This document shows positions 8,016 through 16,267 of a stretch of 64,000 nt of DNA, one piece after another. Every line of letters begins with the position of its first letter. Position 1 is the first letter of the stretch. Below the pieces are notes generated by a model that was not told the origin of the DNA, ran no database searches, and worked only from the letters and a program-made list of their open reading frames with translations. A program made the position numbers and the translations under genes. Source of the stretch: Pseudonocardia sp. EC080619-01 (GTDB lineage: Bacteria > Actinomycetota > Actinomycetes > Mycobacteriales > Pseudonocardiaceae); the NCBI RefSeq assembly GCF_001420995.1, contig NZ_CP012185.1, forward strand, positions 682,001 through 746,000. Reading direction: 5' to 3'.

Positions 8016-9115
8016 CCTCCACCGTGCTCAGCCACGCCGGACGGGCCCGCTACTTCCACCACCAGCGGGGACGCCACCCAGCGCCGACACTGACCAGGCG
8101 GTCCTGGCCGCGCGACGTGAGCTGCGCTGTGGCCCGGCCGCGATCGCAGCTACCACCGCCAGTCGCGGCATGCTCGAAATCACGGATCCTGGCCCGCCAC
8201 GGCGCGGCCCGGCTGGCGGCCTGTAACCCCATCACCGACGCCGAGCACACAACGCGACCTGGGCATCTCGGAACAGACCTCGGACGGTCCAATTGTGGGT
8301 GTCTCGTCGACCGATCCGAGATCGCGCGTCCGATAATCCGTCGCTTCCGTCCCCCACCGCCGCGACTGTGGTGCGGACAGGTCACGTTCCTTGGTCCTCC
8401 GTGACCCCAAGGCCTTGCTGGTGCAGCTACTCGTCGCTGGGGAGCGGACGAGTAGCCGCCCGGGGCCGGGGTCGTCTTCGAGCAACGACCCCGACCCACC
8501 ACGTGCGGGCCACCCGATCGGTCATCCGTCCGTCGGTGCCCCGGCTCTGCTGTAGCCCACAGCGAAACCGGGTGCTGGGGAGCGGTGCATCTATCCGTAG
8601 TCGCCCCGGCGCGCTCAGTCAGCACATGGCCGGGACACATCGGATGAGCGTGTGTCTCAGAGCGGCGAGTACCTCCGCACCACCGAGCCCACCACCGCGT
8701 GTCGGCGGCCGTTCAAACTCTGTCGGTGGACAGCAGCGACCTACACTCTCACCGAGGCTCCAGCGCTGTCGCCGACACCGCCTGTCGACGACCGTCCGCC
8801 CGGACCCACCCAATCAAGAGTGCCGGATTCCCTGGAGGGCATGAATCGTCCGCCTCTGCGGTCGCCTGGCCATCGGTTCTCACCCACCGGAGTGAGCGGT
8901 CTGTCTGATCGACGATACAACTGGCGTTGATGGTGACCAGGTGGTGTCGGGGACGACACGTTCCCGAAGGCAATCGCGAAGACGTTCAGGGCGGGCTCAT
9001 GCGACCAATATCGTGGAAGGTGTTGCGAACCAGATGCAGCACACACCCCTGCACCAGCGGCTGCGATTGTGTACCTATTTGCACCAGGAGCCCGCAGTTG
9101 CCGCCCGCAGAGCGC
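8016..9115. other. Insertion-sequence debris, no intact gene
   Basis: Between about 8080 and 8270 the plus strand reads, across two frames, LAARRELRCGPAAIAA and ILARHGAARLAACNPIT, which match the middle of IS481-type transposases. This may be the far side of the IS481 element broken at 5140, or a second copy. From 8300 to 8990 nothing coding was recognised. Near 8990-9070 there is a minus-strand IS256 scrap, listed separately. Confidence 0.5.
8995..9070 (-). pseudogene. IS256-family transposase scrap
   Basis: The minus strand reads VQGCVLHLVRNTF, the conserved segment just before the C-terminal region of IS256-type transposases, with nothing else of the gene left on either side. It differs from both other IS256-type copies in the window. 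Confidence 0.5.
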
Positions 9116-10117
9116 TCACAGCTCGAAACCCGCCGGGAACGGATCGGAGGGGTCGAGCATGTACTGCGCGGTGCCGGTGACCCAAGCGCGTCCGGTGAAC
9201 GTGGGCAGTACAGCGGGTCGCCCGCCGACGTCGGTAGCGCCCACGAGGCGCCCGGTGAACGACGTCCCGATGATCGACTCGTTGACGATGTCAGTGTGCA
9301 GCTCCAGCTCACCGCGTGCGTGCAACTGTGCCATTCGCGCACTCGTTCCGGTCCCGCCCGGCGACCGGTCGACCCAGCCGGGATGGATCGCTAGCGCATG
9401 GCGGGAGTGCTGTGCGGTGGCCCCGGGAGCGGCGAGGTAGACGTGATGGCACGCGGAGATCTCGGGTTGCTCCGGGTGCTGAGGTCGGGCCTGCTCGTTG
9501 ATCGCCGCCATGACAGACAGACTGGCGTCGAGCATCTGTTGCTTTGCCTTTCGCTCGAACGGCACGCCGAGCGCCTCAAGGTCGACGATCGCGTAGAAGT
9601 TGCCGCCATAGGCGATGTCGACCTCGATCCGTCCGACGCCCTCGACGTCAATCTGCCGGCCGATGTCGTGGGCGTAGGAGGCGACATTCGCGATCGTCAC
9701 CCCCTCGGCCCGCCCATCCTGGACCCGGACCTCGGCCACGACCAGGCCGACCGGGGCGTCGAGGCGCACCGTGGTGACCGGCTCGGTCACGGGCACCATA
9801 CCCGTCTCCACCAGGACGGTCGCCGTCGCGATCGTGCCGGCACCACACATCGGCAGCGCGCCGGTGACCTCGATGAACAACACCCCCCAGTCAGCGTCGG
9901 GGCGGGTGGACGGTTGCAGGATGACCCCGGACATCGCCCCGTGTCCCCGCGGCTCGCACATGAGCAGGGTGCGCAGGTCGTCAGAATTCTCGACGAACCA
10001 TCGTCGACGCTCTGCCATGGTCGCACCGGGCAGCGCACCCACTCCCCCGGTCACGACACGTACGGCCAGCCCCTCGGCGTGCGACTCGACGGTGTGCAGT
10101 ACGCGGCCCGTCCTCAT
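9116..10117 (-). CDS. Proline racemase / 4-hydroxyproline epimerase family protein
   Basis: 333 residues. The first catalytic Cys is present at residue 91 in MCGAGTI, where family members usually have MCGHGT. The second catalytic motif reads DRSPGGTGTSA, with Gly at about residue 254 where racemases and epimerases have Cys. The start ATG overlaps the stop of the DHDPS-family gene upstream by four bases, so the two are translationally coupled. With the DHDPS-like enzyme this suggests hydroxyproline catabolism, but loss of the second Cys leaves open a dehydratase-like or altered activity. Classed confidently to family, not to reaction. Confidence 0.85.
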   Translation of the reverse strand: MRTGRVLHTVESHAEGLAVRVVTGGVGALPGATMAERRRWFVENSDDLRTLLMCEPRGHGAMSGVILQPSTRPDADWGVLFIEVTGALPMCGAGTIATATVLVETGMVPVTEPVTTVRLDAPVGLVVAEVRVQDGRAEGVTIANVASYAHDIGRQIDVEGVGRIEVDIAYGGNFYAIVDLEALGVPFERKAKQQMLDASLSVMAAINEQARPQHPEQPEISACHHVYLAAPGATAQHSRHALAIHPGWVDRSPGGTGTSARMAQLHARGELELHTDIVNESIIGTSFTGRLVGATDVGGRPAVLPTFTGRAWVTGTAQYMLDPSDPFPAGFEL

Positions 10118-11040
10118 CGGTCTGCGGTCCCGAATTCCGTCCCGCCCGTGACGGACGCAGGTTCCAGCGCCGCCAGCAACCGCGCGATCCGCTCCGCGTG
10201 CTCCGAGGTGAGCTCGGCGGTCGGGCGCCGCGGCGCCCCGATCGGATGCCCCAGCGAGGCCAGCGCACTCTTGATCGCCGGCAGGAACGGGACCGAGATC
10301 AACGCGTCGATCACGGGGTAGATCCGGTTCCACTCGGCCAACGCCGCGGCGGCATCGCCCGACCGCACCGCACGGTAGACGGCGACGATCTCGGCCGGCA
10401 CGACGTTCGCCGCCCCGGCCAGCACCCCAGCGGCGCCCTCGACCAGCGAGGCGTGAATGAGGCTGTCCCAGCCGACGAACGTCGCGACGTGGTCACCGTG
10501 GTGGTGGATCAGCTGGAGCGCCTGTTCCATGTTCGCACTCGAGTCCTTGACGTAACGGACGTTGTCGAGCTCGCGGGAGAGCGTGCCCACGGTGTCCGGG
10601 CCGAGGTTGACCCCGGTCGCCGGCGGGATGTTGTAGAGCATCACCGGCAGTTCGACGGCACCGGCGACCTCGCGCAGGTAGGCGGTCGTCTCCTCGAGAG
10701 AGAGCGGCTCGTAGTAGGGCGTCACGAGCATGGCGACGTCGGCACCGGAGGCCTTGGCCTGGTGGGAGAGCCGAACGGCCTCCGCGGTGCTGGTCGCCCC
10801 TGTCTGTGCGACGACCGGCACCCGGCCCGCGGTGTGCTCGACGACGGTGTCCACCACGAGCCTGCGCTCGTCGGTGCTCAACGCAGCGAACTCGCCGGTG
10901 GAGCCACAGGCCACCACCCCGTCGACTCCCCCCTCGATCGAGCGGTCGACCAGGAATCGGAGCCGGTCGACGTCGACGCGCTCATCGGCAGTGAAGGGGG
11001 TGGCCAGCGCGGTCAGCACGCCGCGCAGCTCGATGGTCAT
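10114..11040 (-). CDS. DHDPS-family aldolase/deaminase, copy 2
   Basis: 308 residues. It has the same landmarks as the copy at 3780-4658: GSTGE loop, catalytic Tyr near 136 in YNIP, and Lys near 165 in YVKDSS. Long stretches, including NMEQALQLIHHH and VGWDSLIHASL, are almost identical between the copies; this one has a longer C-terminal tail. It overlaps the epimerase-family gene (ATGA) and follows an MHS-type carrier by 49 bases, so it belongs to the GntR-carrier-DHDPS-epimerase group. Likely role is deamination of the oxidised hydroxyproline intermediate (inference). Confidence 0.87.
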   Translation of the reverse strand: MTIELRGVLTALATPFTADERVDVDRLRFLVDRSIEGGVDGVVACGSTGEFAALSTDERRLVVDTVVEHTAGRVPVVAQTGATSTAEAVRLSHQAKASGADVAMLVTPYYEPLSLEETTAYLREVAGAVELPVMLYNIPPATGVNLGPDTVGTLSRELDNVRYVKDSSANMEQALQLIHHHGDHVATFVGWDSLIHASLVEGAAGVLAGAANVVPAEIVAVYRAVRSGDAAAALAEWNRIYPVIDALISVPFLPAIKSALASLGHPIGAPRRPTAELTSEHAERIARLLAALEPASVTGGTEFGTADR

Positions 11041-11089
11041 CGATGTCTCCGTTCGGTCGGTCGGCGCGGGCCCACTCGGCTCACACCGG

Positions 11090-12409
11090 TCACGGCGTCG
11101 CCGGGACGTCGACCGCGTCGCGATCCCGTCCCGTGTTCACGAGAGTCTCGCGGCCGAGGAGCAGCCCGCAGACTGTGACACTGAGGAGCACCACCATCAG
11201 CACCACGACCAACCACCACTGCCCGGACCAGGCAAACAGCGCGGTCGCGGCCAGGGGCGCGAGCCCACCGCCGACGATTGTCCCGGCCTCACGGGCGATG
11301 GCGAACCCGGACATCCGGAACTCGGCGTCGAACAGCTCGGCGAACCAGGTCGCCTGTGCGGACTGCATCATCGGGTAGACAACCCCCACCCCCACCACGA
11401 ACGCTGCAATCACCGCACCGAACGCCCCGGTCTCGGTCAGCAGGAAGAACGGTGCCATCCACGCAATCGACAGCAACGTTCCGGTGAGGTATACCGTTTT
11501 GCGGCCGTACCGGTCGGCAGCGAGTCCGCACAACGGCAGCATCAGTGCCTGCACCGCCGAGGCGACCAGCATGGCGGTCAACGCCACTGACGAGCCGAGA
11601 CCCAGCGTCGTCGCAACGTAGGCGACGCCGAAGACGGGCAGCAGGTAGGCGAACGCACTCTCCCCGATCCGGGCCATCACCACGGTGAGGAAGCTGCGCG
11701 GCTGCGCGCGGAACGAGGCCAGCACGCCGGCCCGGCACGGTGCGGAACCCCGGACCTGCTCGAACTCCGCCGGCTCCTCGACTCCCCTCCGCACGAGATA
11801 GCCCACCAGCAGACAAACCGCACCCAGCAGGAACGGGACCCGCCAACCCCATGCCAGGAACTCCTCGCGGGGCAGCAGCAGGAAAAGCCCGAAGACCGCG
11901 TTGCCGAGGATGGTGGCGACGGCGAAGCCGAGCGGCGCCGCCGTCCCGGCGAGCCCGCGTCGACGCGGATCGGCGTGCTCGACAGACAGGACGACCGCAC
12001 CGGCGTACTCGGCACCTGCGCCGAAACCCTGCACCAGTCGCATCAGGACCAGCAGGATCGGGGCGATGATCCCGGCCTGTTCGTAGGTCGGGAGCAGCCC
12101 GATCGCCGTCGTCGAGAGCCCCATCAGGACGAGGGTGATCACAAGAACGGACCGGCGACCGTGCCGGTCGCCGAACCGACCCAGCACGATCCCACCGAGC
12201 GGCCGAGCCAAGAAGCCAACGGCGAAGGTGCCGAGCGCGCCCAGGGTCCCGAGGATCGGGGCACCGGTCGGGAAGAACAGGACGTTGAAGACGATCGCCG
12301 CCGCGATGCCGTAGATGATGAAGTCGTACCACTCGAGGACGGTTCCCACGAAGGCGGCGAGCGAGGCCCGCCGGGCATGTGGGTGACGGGTTCCGGTGTC
12401 GACGGACAT
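11090..12409 (-). CDS. MHS-type MFS transporter (ProP/ShiA-like)
   Basis: 439 residues, about 12 membrane segments. The N-terminus has the family signature GTVLEWYDFIIYG, followed by ARPLGGIVLGRFGDRHGRR, typical of the metabolite:H+ symporter branch that includes ProP. The ATG at 12409 is preceded by AGGGAG at good spacing; the longer in-frame start is rejected. Its place before the DHDPS-family and epimerase genes suggests uptake of hydroxyproline, proline betaine or a similar compound. The left cluster has a carrier from a different MFS branch. Confidence 0.88.
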   Translation of the reverse strand: MSVDTGTRHPHARRASLAAFVGTVLEWYDFIIYGIAAAIVFNVLFFPTGAPILGTLGALGTFAVGFLARPLGGIVLGRFGDRHGRRSVLVITLVLMGLSTTAIGLLPTYEQAGIIAPILLVLMRLVQGFGAGAEYAGAVVLSVEHADPRRRGLAGTAAPLGFAVATILGNAVFGLFLLLPREEFLAWGWRVPFLLGAVCLLVGYLVRRGVEEPAEFEQVRGSAPCRAGVLASFRAQPRSFLTVVMARIGESAFAYLLPVFGVAYVATTLGLGSSVALTAMLVASAVQALMLPLCGLAADRYGRKTVYLTGTLLSIAWMAPFFLLTETGAFGAVIAAFVVGVGVVYPMMQSAQATWFAELFDAEFRMSGFAIAREAGTIVGGGLAPLAATALFAWSGQWWLVVVLMVVLLSVTVCGLLLGRETLVNTGRDRDAVDVPATP

Positions 12410-12577
12410 GCGCCACTCCCTTGTGATCGCGTTGTGACGTCCGCGGACACCCGGGCGCAATGTGCCGATCTCGTTGCGCAGGTACGGCAGCCGCGGCGAC
12501 AACGAAGAGTAGTATGTCACACAGCACTGGTCAACGGACGGCTGCCCGGGCGACTCGCGGCAGCCCGCGACGCCGGG

Positions 12578-13252
12578 TCAGTGCGGGGAGTCGGCCCCAC
12601 GGGGGACCGAGCGGAGCCCGCGGGTCCGTCCGATGTGGCGGCGCAACAAACCCATGACCGCGGCCGGGTCGCGGCCGGTCAGCGCGTCGACGATCGTGAG
12701 GTGCTCCCGGGCAGACTCCACCAGCTCGCCGCGTTCCTGCAGGGCAGCCAGCCCGTAGATCCGGGTGCGGGTGCGCAGGTCGGCGATGAGCTCGGTGATC
12801 CGACGGTTTCCCGCGTAGGACACCAGGCGCACGTGGAAGGTGCGGTCGGTCTCGCCGTAGCCCAGCAGGTCGCCGGCCAGCGCGGCATCGACGGTCCGGC
12901 CAGCCAACGCCCGCAGCTCCGGGAAGTCCTCCTCCGGCACCAGCGGGGTGGCCTTCGCGCAGATGGAGGGCTCGACCAGCATCCGCAGCTCAGTGATCTG
13001 GTCCAGGTCCAAGTCGTCCATGACCGTGACCCGGAAACCCTTGTTCGGCACAATCTCGACGAGCTCCTCGCGCACGAGGTCCAACATCGCCTCGCGGACG
13101 GGCGTGGCCGAGACCCCGAACCGGCTTCCTAGCGACGGGGCCGAGTACACGGTGCCCGCCTCCATCTCGCCGGCGAGGATCGCCTCACGCAGCGCGTGGG
13201 CGACGCGCTCGCGCAGGCTCACTTTCTCGACCTGCACCAGACTCGACGCCAT
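12578..13252 (-). CDS. GntR-family regulator (FadR/FCD subfamily)
   Basis: 224 residues. The N-terminal winged helix is visible (LREAILAGEMEAG, then GVSATPVREAMLDLVREELV near residues 45-65). It is followed by an all-helical FCD ligand domain with the metal-binding pattern seen in DRTFHVRLV and REHLTIVDAL. It lies 168 bases upstream of the carrier on the same strand and is the probable repressor of the carrier-DHDPS-epimerase genes. Confidence 0.88.
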   Translation of the reverse strand: MASSLVQVEKVSLRERVAHALREAILAGEMEAGTVYSAPSLGSRFGVSATPVREAMLDLVREELVEIVPNKGFRVTVMDDLDLDQITELRMLVEPSICAKATPLVPEEDFPELRALAGRTVDAALAGDLLGYGETDRTFHVRLVSYAGNRRITELIADLRTRTRIYGLAALQERGELVESAREHLTIVDALTGRDPAAVMGLLRRHIGRTRGLRSVPRGADSPH

Positions 13253-13825
13253 GCAGCCGCCCTCCGTGGCTCGGTGACGACCACCATCCTAGTGCTCCGC
13301 GTTCATCGCGGTCGACGCGTGAGGCGTGACGGGTGAGCCGTCCTGGGCTCGCGAGAGCCCGCAGCCCCCGCCGTCGTTCCTTGCCCTGGAGGGCCTGGCC
13401 GAACTGCCCGCCGGCTCCGGGACAAAGGAGGGCACCGGCCATCGCGCCGAGTCGAACCCGAGCACCGCGCGCAGGATCGTACGGCGCCTCGCACGCGGTG
13501 CGACACGGTCGGTCTCCCGGTGGACGGGGCCGTGGCGGCGTCAGACGCGGGAGGAAGGGTGTCCAGGACGGATCGGACCGCGGACCGCTGCGCGGCCGCG
13601 CGGAACCGGATGGGTCAGGAGTGCACCGCGCGACGACCCGCTGAGCAGGTCCTGCCCGGGCCCACCCACCGGCGGCAGGTGATCACGGTGCGCGACATGC
13701 CATGAGCGCAACACCTCCCGGTGATCGACGCAAGCAGTCCGGCCGGATGTGAGCGTCGTTGCCCCGTCCGGTGCCGAGCGCAAACGGCCCGGAATGGGCC
13801 TGGCACCGACGCGGTTGTGGTCGCC
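13253..13825. other. Intergenic stretch, nothing recognised
   Basis: 573 bases between the leftward GntR gene and the rightward PPOX-fold gene. Several compositional open frames exist on both strands but none resembles a protein family. No tRNA cloverleaf or strong palindrome was found by eye. Confidence 0.5.
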
Positions 13826-14284
13826 ATGAGCCCCGGTCCCGCGCCCCGCCCGCTCGACGACGGCGCCCTGTCCGAACTGCTGGGACGGCACCGGTTCGGC
13901 ACGCTGGCTTCCCTGCGACGCAGCGGTCACCCGCATCTCACGACCATGCTCTACCGGTGGGACCCGGCGACGAGGACCGCGTCCATGGCTACCACCACCG
14001 ACCGGGCCAAGGTGACCCAGCTGCGACGTGACCCCCGGGCCGCGCTGCACGTCCCAGGCGAGGACATCTCCTCGTTCGCGGTGGTCGAGGGCGACGCCGA
14101 GCTGTCCGCGCCCACCACCGTTGCCGGCGACGCGGTCGGCCGACAACTGCGCGCGCTGCTCAGCCCGCCCGGTGCCACCCCGGCCGAGGAACAAGCCTTC
14201 GACGAGAACATGGTCGCCGAGCAGCGGCTCGTGATCACCCTTCGGGCCTCGCGCCTGTACGGGCTCGTACTGCGCAATGGCTGA
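13826..14284 (+). CDS. PPOX-class (pyridoxamine-phosphate-oxidase-fold) flavin/F420 protein
   Basis: 152 residues, normal for the small split-barrel F420 or FMN enzymes. It shows the pattern LLGRHRFGTLASLRRSGHPHLTTMLYRWD, then a strand-turn-strand core with TTTDRAKVTQLRRDPRAAL and VVEGDAEL, as in TIGR03618-type proteins. The ATG at 13826 is preferred to an upstream one with no coding signal. It converges with the LysR gene 13 bases away. It could serve as an accessory flavin protein for the sulfur island but lacks any direct sign of flavin reductase activity. Confidence 0.8.
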   Translation: MSPGPAPRPLDDGALSELLGRHRFGTLASLRRSGHPHLTTMLYRWDPATRTASMATTTDRAKVTQLRRDPRAALHVPGEDISSFAVVEGDAELSAPTTVAGDAVGRQLRALLSPPGATPAEEQAFDENMVAEQRLVITLRASRLYGLVLRNG

Positions 14285-14297
14285 GGGCCCAGAGCCG

Positions 14298-15164
14298 TCA
14301 GGACAGCCGGGACAGCGGGCCGAGGACCGGCTCCAGCGCGCCCACGGCCGCAGACAGCAGCCGGCGGTCCGACCCCGCGCGGACACGCAGGTGAAGCGGT
14401 TCCGGTGTGACCGGCGGCAGGTCCGGGCACGGCGCCAGCCCCTCGGGCGGAGCGTCCCCCACACCGGCGACGAGCGCGACGCCGAGCCCGCCCCGCACCG
14501 CGTTGAGGACACCCGCGAGGTAGGCGGCCTCACCGACCACGGTGGCCGGCAGGTCGTGGTCGGCGAGCGTCTGCAGGGCGCGCCGGCGGATCGTGCACGG
14601 GCTGTCGATCACCACCAGCGGGATCGGACCGTCGGCCGGGCGGCGCCAGCCCGGCGCCGCATACCAGGTCAGCGGCAGGGCACCGACCGAGACGCTCTCG
14701 CCGTCCACGATGTCGCCGATGTACATCGCGAGGTCGAGCGCCCCGCGATCCACCGCGTCGTTGAGCCGGCTGGAGCGGTCGAGCCGGAACCGGACCGCCG
14801 TGCCCGGGAACAGCTCGCCGAGGGCGCCCATCACGCGCGGCAGCAGCTCGTCCGCGGCGTGGTCGGTCGAGCCCAGCACAATCGACTCGCGCGGATCACC
14901 GACACCGAGGCGTTCCAGGGCAGCGTCGTGCGCGGCCAAAATCCGCCGCGCCTCGCCGACGAGCGCCTCGCCCTCGGGGGTGAACCGGCTGATCCGGCCC
15001 TCCTTACGTACGAGCGGGCGGCCGACCGTCCTCTCCAGCCGACGCACGTGCTGGCTCACCGCCGACTGCGACAGCGTCAAGGCCTCGGCGGCGCGGTGGA
15101 AGCCGCCGAACTCGGCAACGGCGACGACGCTGCGCAAGGCGACGATGTCGAGGACGGCGGGCAC
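14298..15164 (-). CDS. LysR-family transcriptional regulator
   Basis: 288 residues from a GTG at 15164. The N-terminal winged helix reads LRSVVAVAEFGGFHRAAEAL then LSQSAVSQHVRRLERTVGRPL, the canonical LysR pattern, followed by a substrate-binding domain with LGSTDHAADELLPRVMG and GLGVALVAG. It is divergent from a sulfur leader peptide and the hydrolase-rhodanese-SsuD unit. A role as the island's CysB/Cbl-like activator is therefore plausible (inference). A longer in-frame ATG at 15365 would overlap the leader and is rejected. Confidence 0.88.
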   Translation of the reverse strand: MPAVLDIVALRSVVAVAEFGGFHRAAEALTLSQSAVSQHVRRLERTVGRPLVRKEGRISRFTPEGEALVGEARRILAAHDAALERLGVGDPRESIVLGSTDHAADELLPRVMGALGELFPGTAVRFRLDRSSRLNDAVDRGALDLAMYIGDIVDGESVSVGALPLTWYAAPGWRRPADGPIPLVVIDSPCTIRRRALQTLADHDLPATVVGEAAYLAGVLNAVRGGLGVALVAGVGDAPPEGLAPCPDLPPVTPEPLHLRVRAGSDRRLLSAAVGALEPVLGPLSRLS

Positions 15165-15251
15165 ACCGGCGACGCTACACCGACCGATCGCGTCCCGTGA
15201 TCGATGGTGATGCACCTTCGTCGTTGGACACCGGGGCGCCGAACGGATGAG

Positions 15252-15389
15252 ATGGAGGACGTGGACCTCCTGACGACCGTCGCCCGGCCCGGCCTCGTGC
15301 CCGCGCCGGACGCCGGCGCGGGCCCGCTGACCCGGCGCCGGGTGATCGACCACGGCACCGTGCACTCCGCCGGCTGTCCGCTCCGCTGA
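15252..15389 (+). CDS. Sulfur leader peptide 1 (LTRRRVIDHG...HSAGC type)
   Basis: Short ORF ending LTRRRVIDHGTVHSAGCPLR. An almost identical C-terminus occurs in the small ORF at 17118-17240. The basic RRR run followed by a single Cys just before the stop is the mark of the actinobacterial leader peptides that precede sulfur-assimilation genes. The start is uncertain: ATG 15252, GTG 15261 and GTG 15297 are all in frame. It precedes the hydrolase gene at 15503 by 113 bases. Ribosome stalling at the Cys codon under cysteine shortage is the known model for the class. Confidence 0.75.
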   Translation: MEDVDLLTTVARPGLVPAPDAGAGPLTRRRVIDHGTVHSAGCPLR

Positions 15390-15479
15390 TCCTCAGGCCC
15401 GACGCGCCGCCCCGCACCCCCGGCCCGCCCCGTCGCCGCCCTCTCCCCCGCGCCCCGAACCTGCCGCCGCGCCCACTGC

Positions 15480-15492
15480 CCTCTTCGAGAGG
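15480..15492 (+). promoter_or_regulatory. Hairpin covering the ribosome site of the hydrolase gene
   Basis: CCTCT and AGAGG form a 5-bp stem around TCG. The 3' arm is the Shine-Dalgarno sequence of the gene starting at 15503. It would allow translation to be gated downstream of leader peptide 1, but the stem is short. Confidence 0.35.
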
Positions 15493-15502
15493 TGGACCCC
15501 GC

Positions 15503-16267
15503 ATGTCCGTCACGGCTGCCGTCCCGGTCGTCGCGTCCTGGTCCGAGCCCGAGGGCATCCGCCCGCGCGGCACCGTTCTAGTCGTACCGGGGCGGGGTGA
15601 ACACGCCCGCGTCTATGAGCGCTTCGCCCGGCGTATCGCCTCGGACGGCTACCGCGTGTGGGCGGTGTCCGACCCGACCGTCGACGAGGACCGCACCCGT
15701 TCCCAGATCCGCTCACTGCTCGACCGCACGCCGTCCGAAGATCCCGGCGAGGCCGGACCGCCACCGCGGGTGCTGGTCGGTTCCGACACCGGAGCGCTCT
15801 TCGCGGCCGTGCTCGCCGCCGAGGACCCGGCAGGTATCGACGGGCTCGTGCTGGCCGGGCTGACGACGGCCGATGGTCGGTTCGGCGCACCGGGCTGGGA
15901 CGACGAGCTGGCCCTGCGTACCGGGTGCCCGACGCACCGCGGCCTGCTCGACCACGACCCCTCCGTGCGGCGCGGTGCGCTCGCCGGACCGCTGCCCGCG
16001 GGGTGGGCAGCTCGGGCACGGCCCGGCTCAATCACCGTGCCGGTGCTCGGCCTCCACGGCGACGCCGACACCGTCAGCCCGCTCGCCGGCGTCCGCGGCT
16101 GGTTCTCCGGCGTCGGTGACGGCGAGCTCGCGGTCGTCACCGACGGGGTCCACGACGCGCTCAACGACCGGGCCCACCGCACCGCGGCGGCCACGACCGT
16201 GCTGTTCCTGGAGCGGGTGCGCGACGGCGGCACACCGGTCACCCGCATCGAGACGACCGCTTCGTGA
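15503..16267 (+). CDS. Alpha/beta hydrolase
   Basis: 254 residues. The fold is seen as TVLVVPGRGEHARVYERFA (oxyanion loop region), the nucleophile elbow VGSDTGA near residue 94, the acid in LHGDADTVSP and the His in VTDGVHDALND. The elbow reads G-S-D-T-G, so Asp rather than Ser occupies the nucleophile position, as in haloalkane dehalogenases and epoxide hydrolases. It is the first gene after leader peptide 1 and overlaps the rhodanese gene by four bases. Its substrate is unknown; a thioester or sulfur-linked ester fits the setting but is only inference. Confidence 0.8.
   Translation: MSVTAAVPVVASWSEPEGIRPRGTVLVVPGRGEHARVYERFARRIASDGYRVWAVSDPTVDEDRTRSQIRSLLDRTPSEDPGEAGPPPRVLVGSDTGALFAAVLAAEDPAGIDGLVLAGLTTADGRFGAPGWDDELALRTGCPTHRGLLDHDPSVRRGALAGPLPAGWAARARPGSITVPVLGLHGDADTVSPLAGVRGWFSGVGDGELAVVTDGVHDALNDRAHRTAAATTVLFLERVRDGGTPVTRIETTAS

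Noticed and set aside
8050..8640. A 196-codon minus-strand open frame in the IS debris
   Set aside because: No family likeness, and the plus strand of its first part reads as IS481 transposase.
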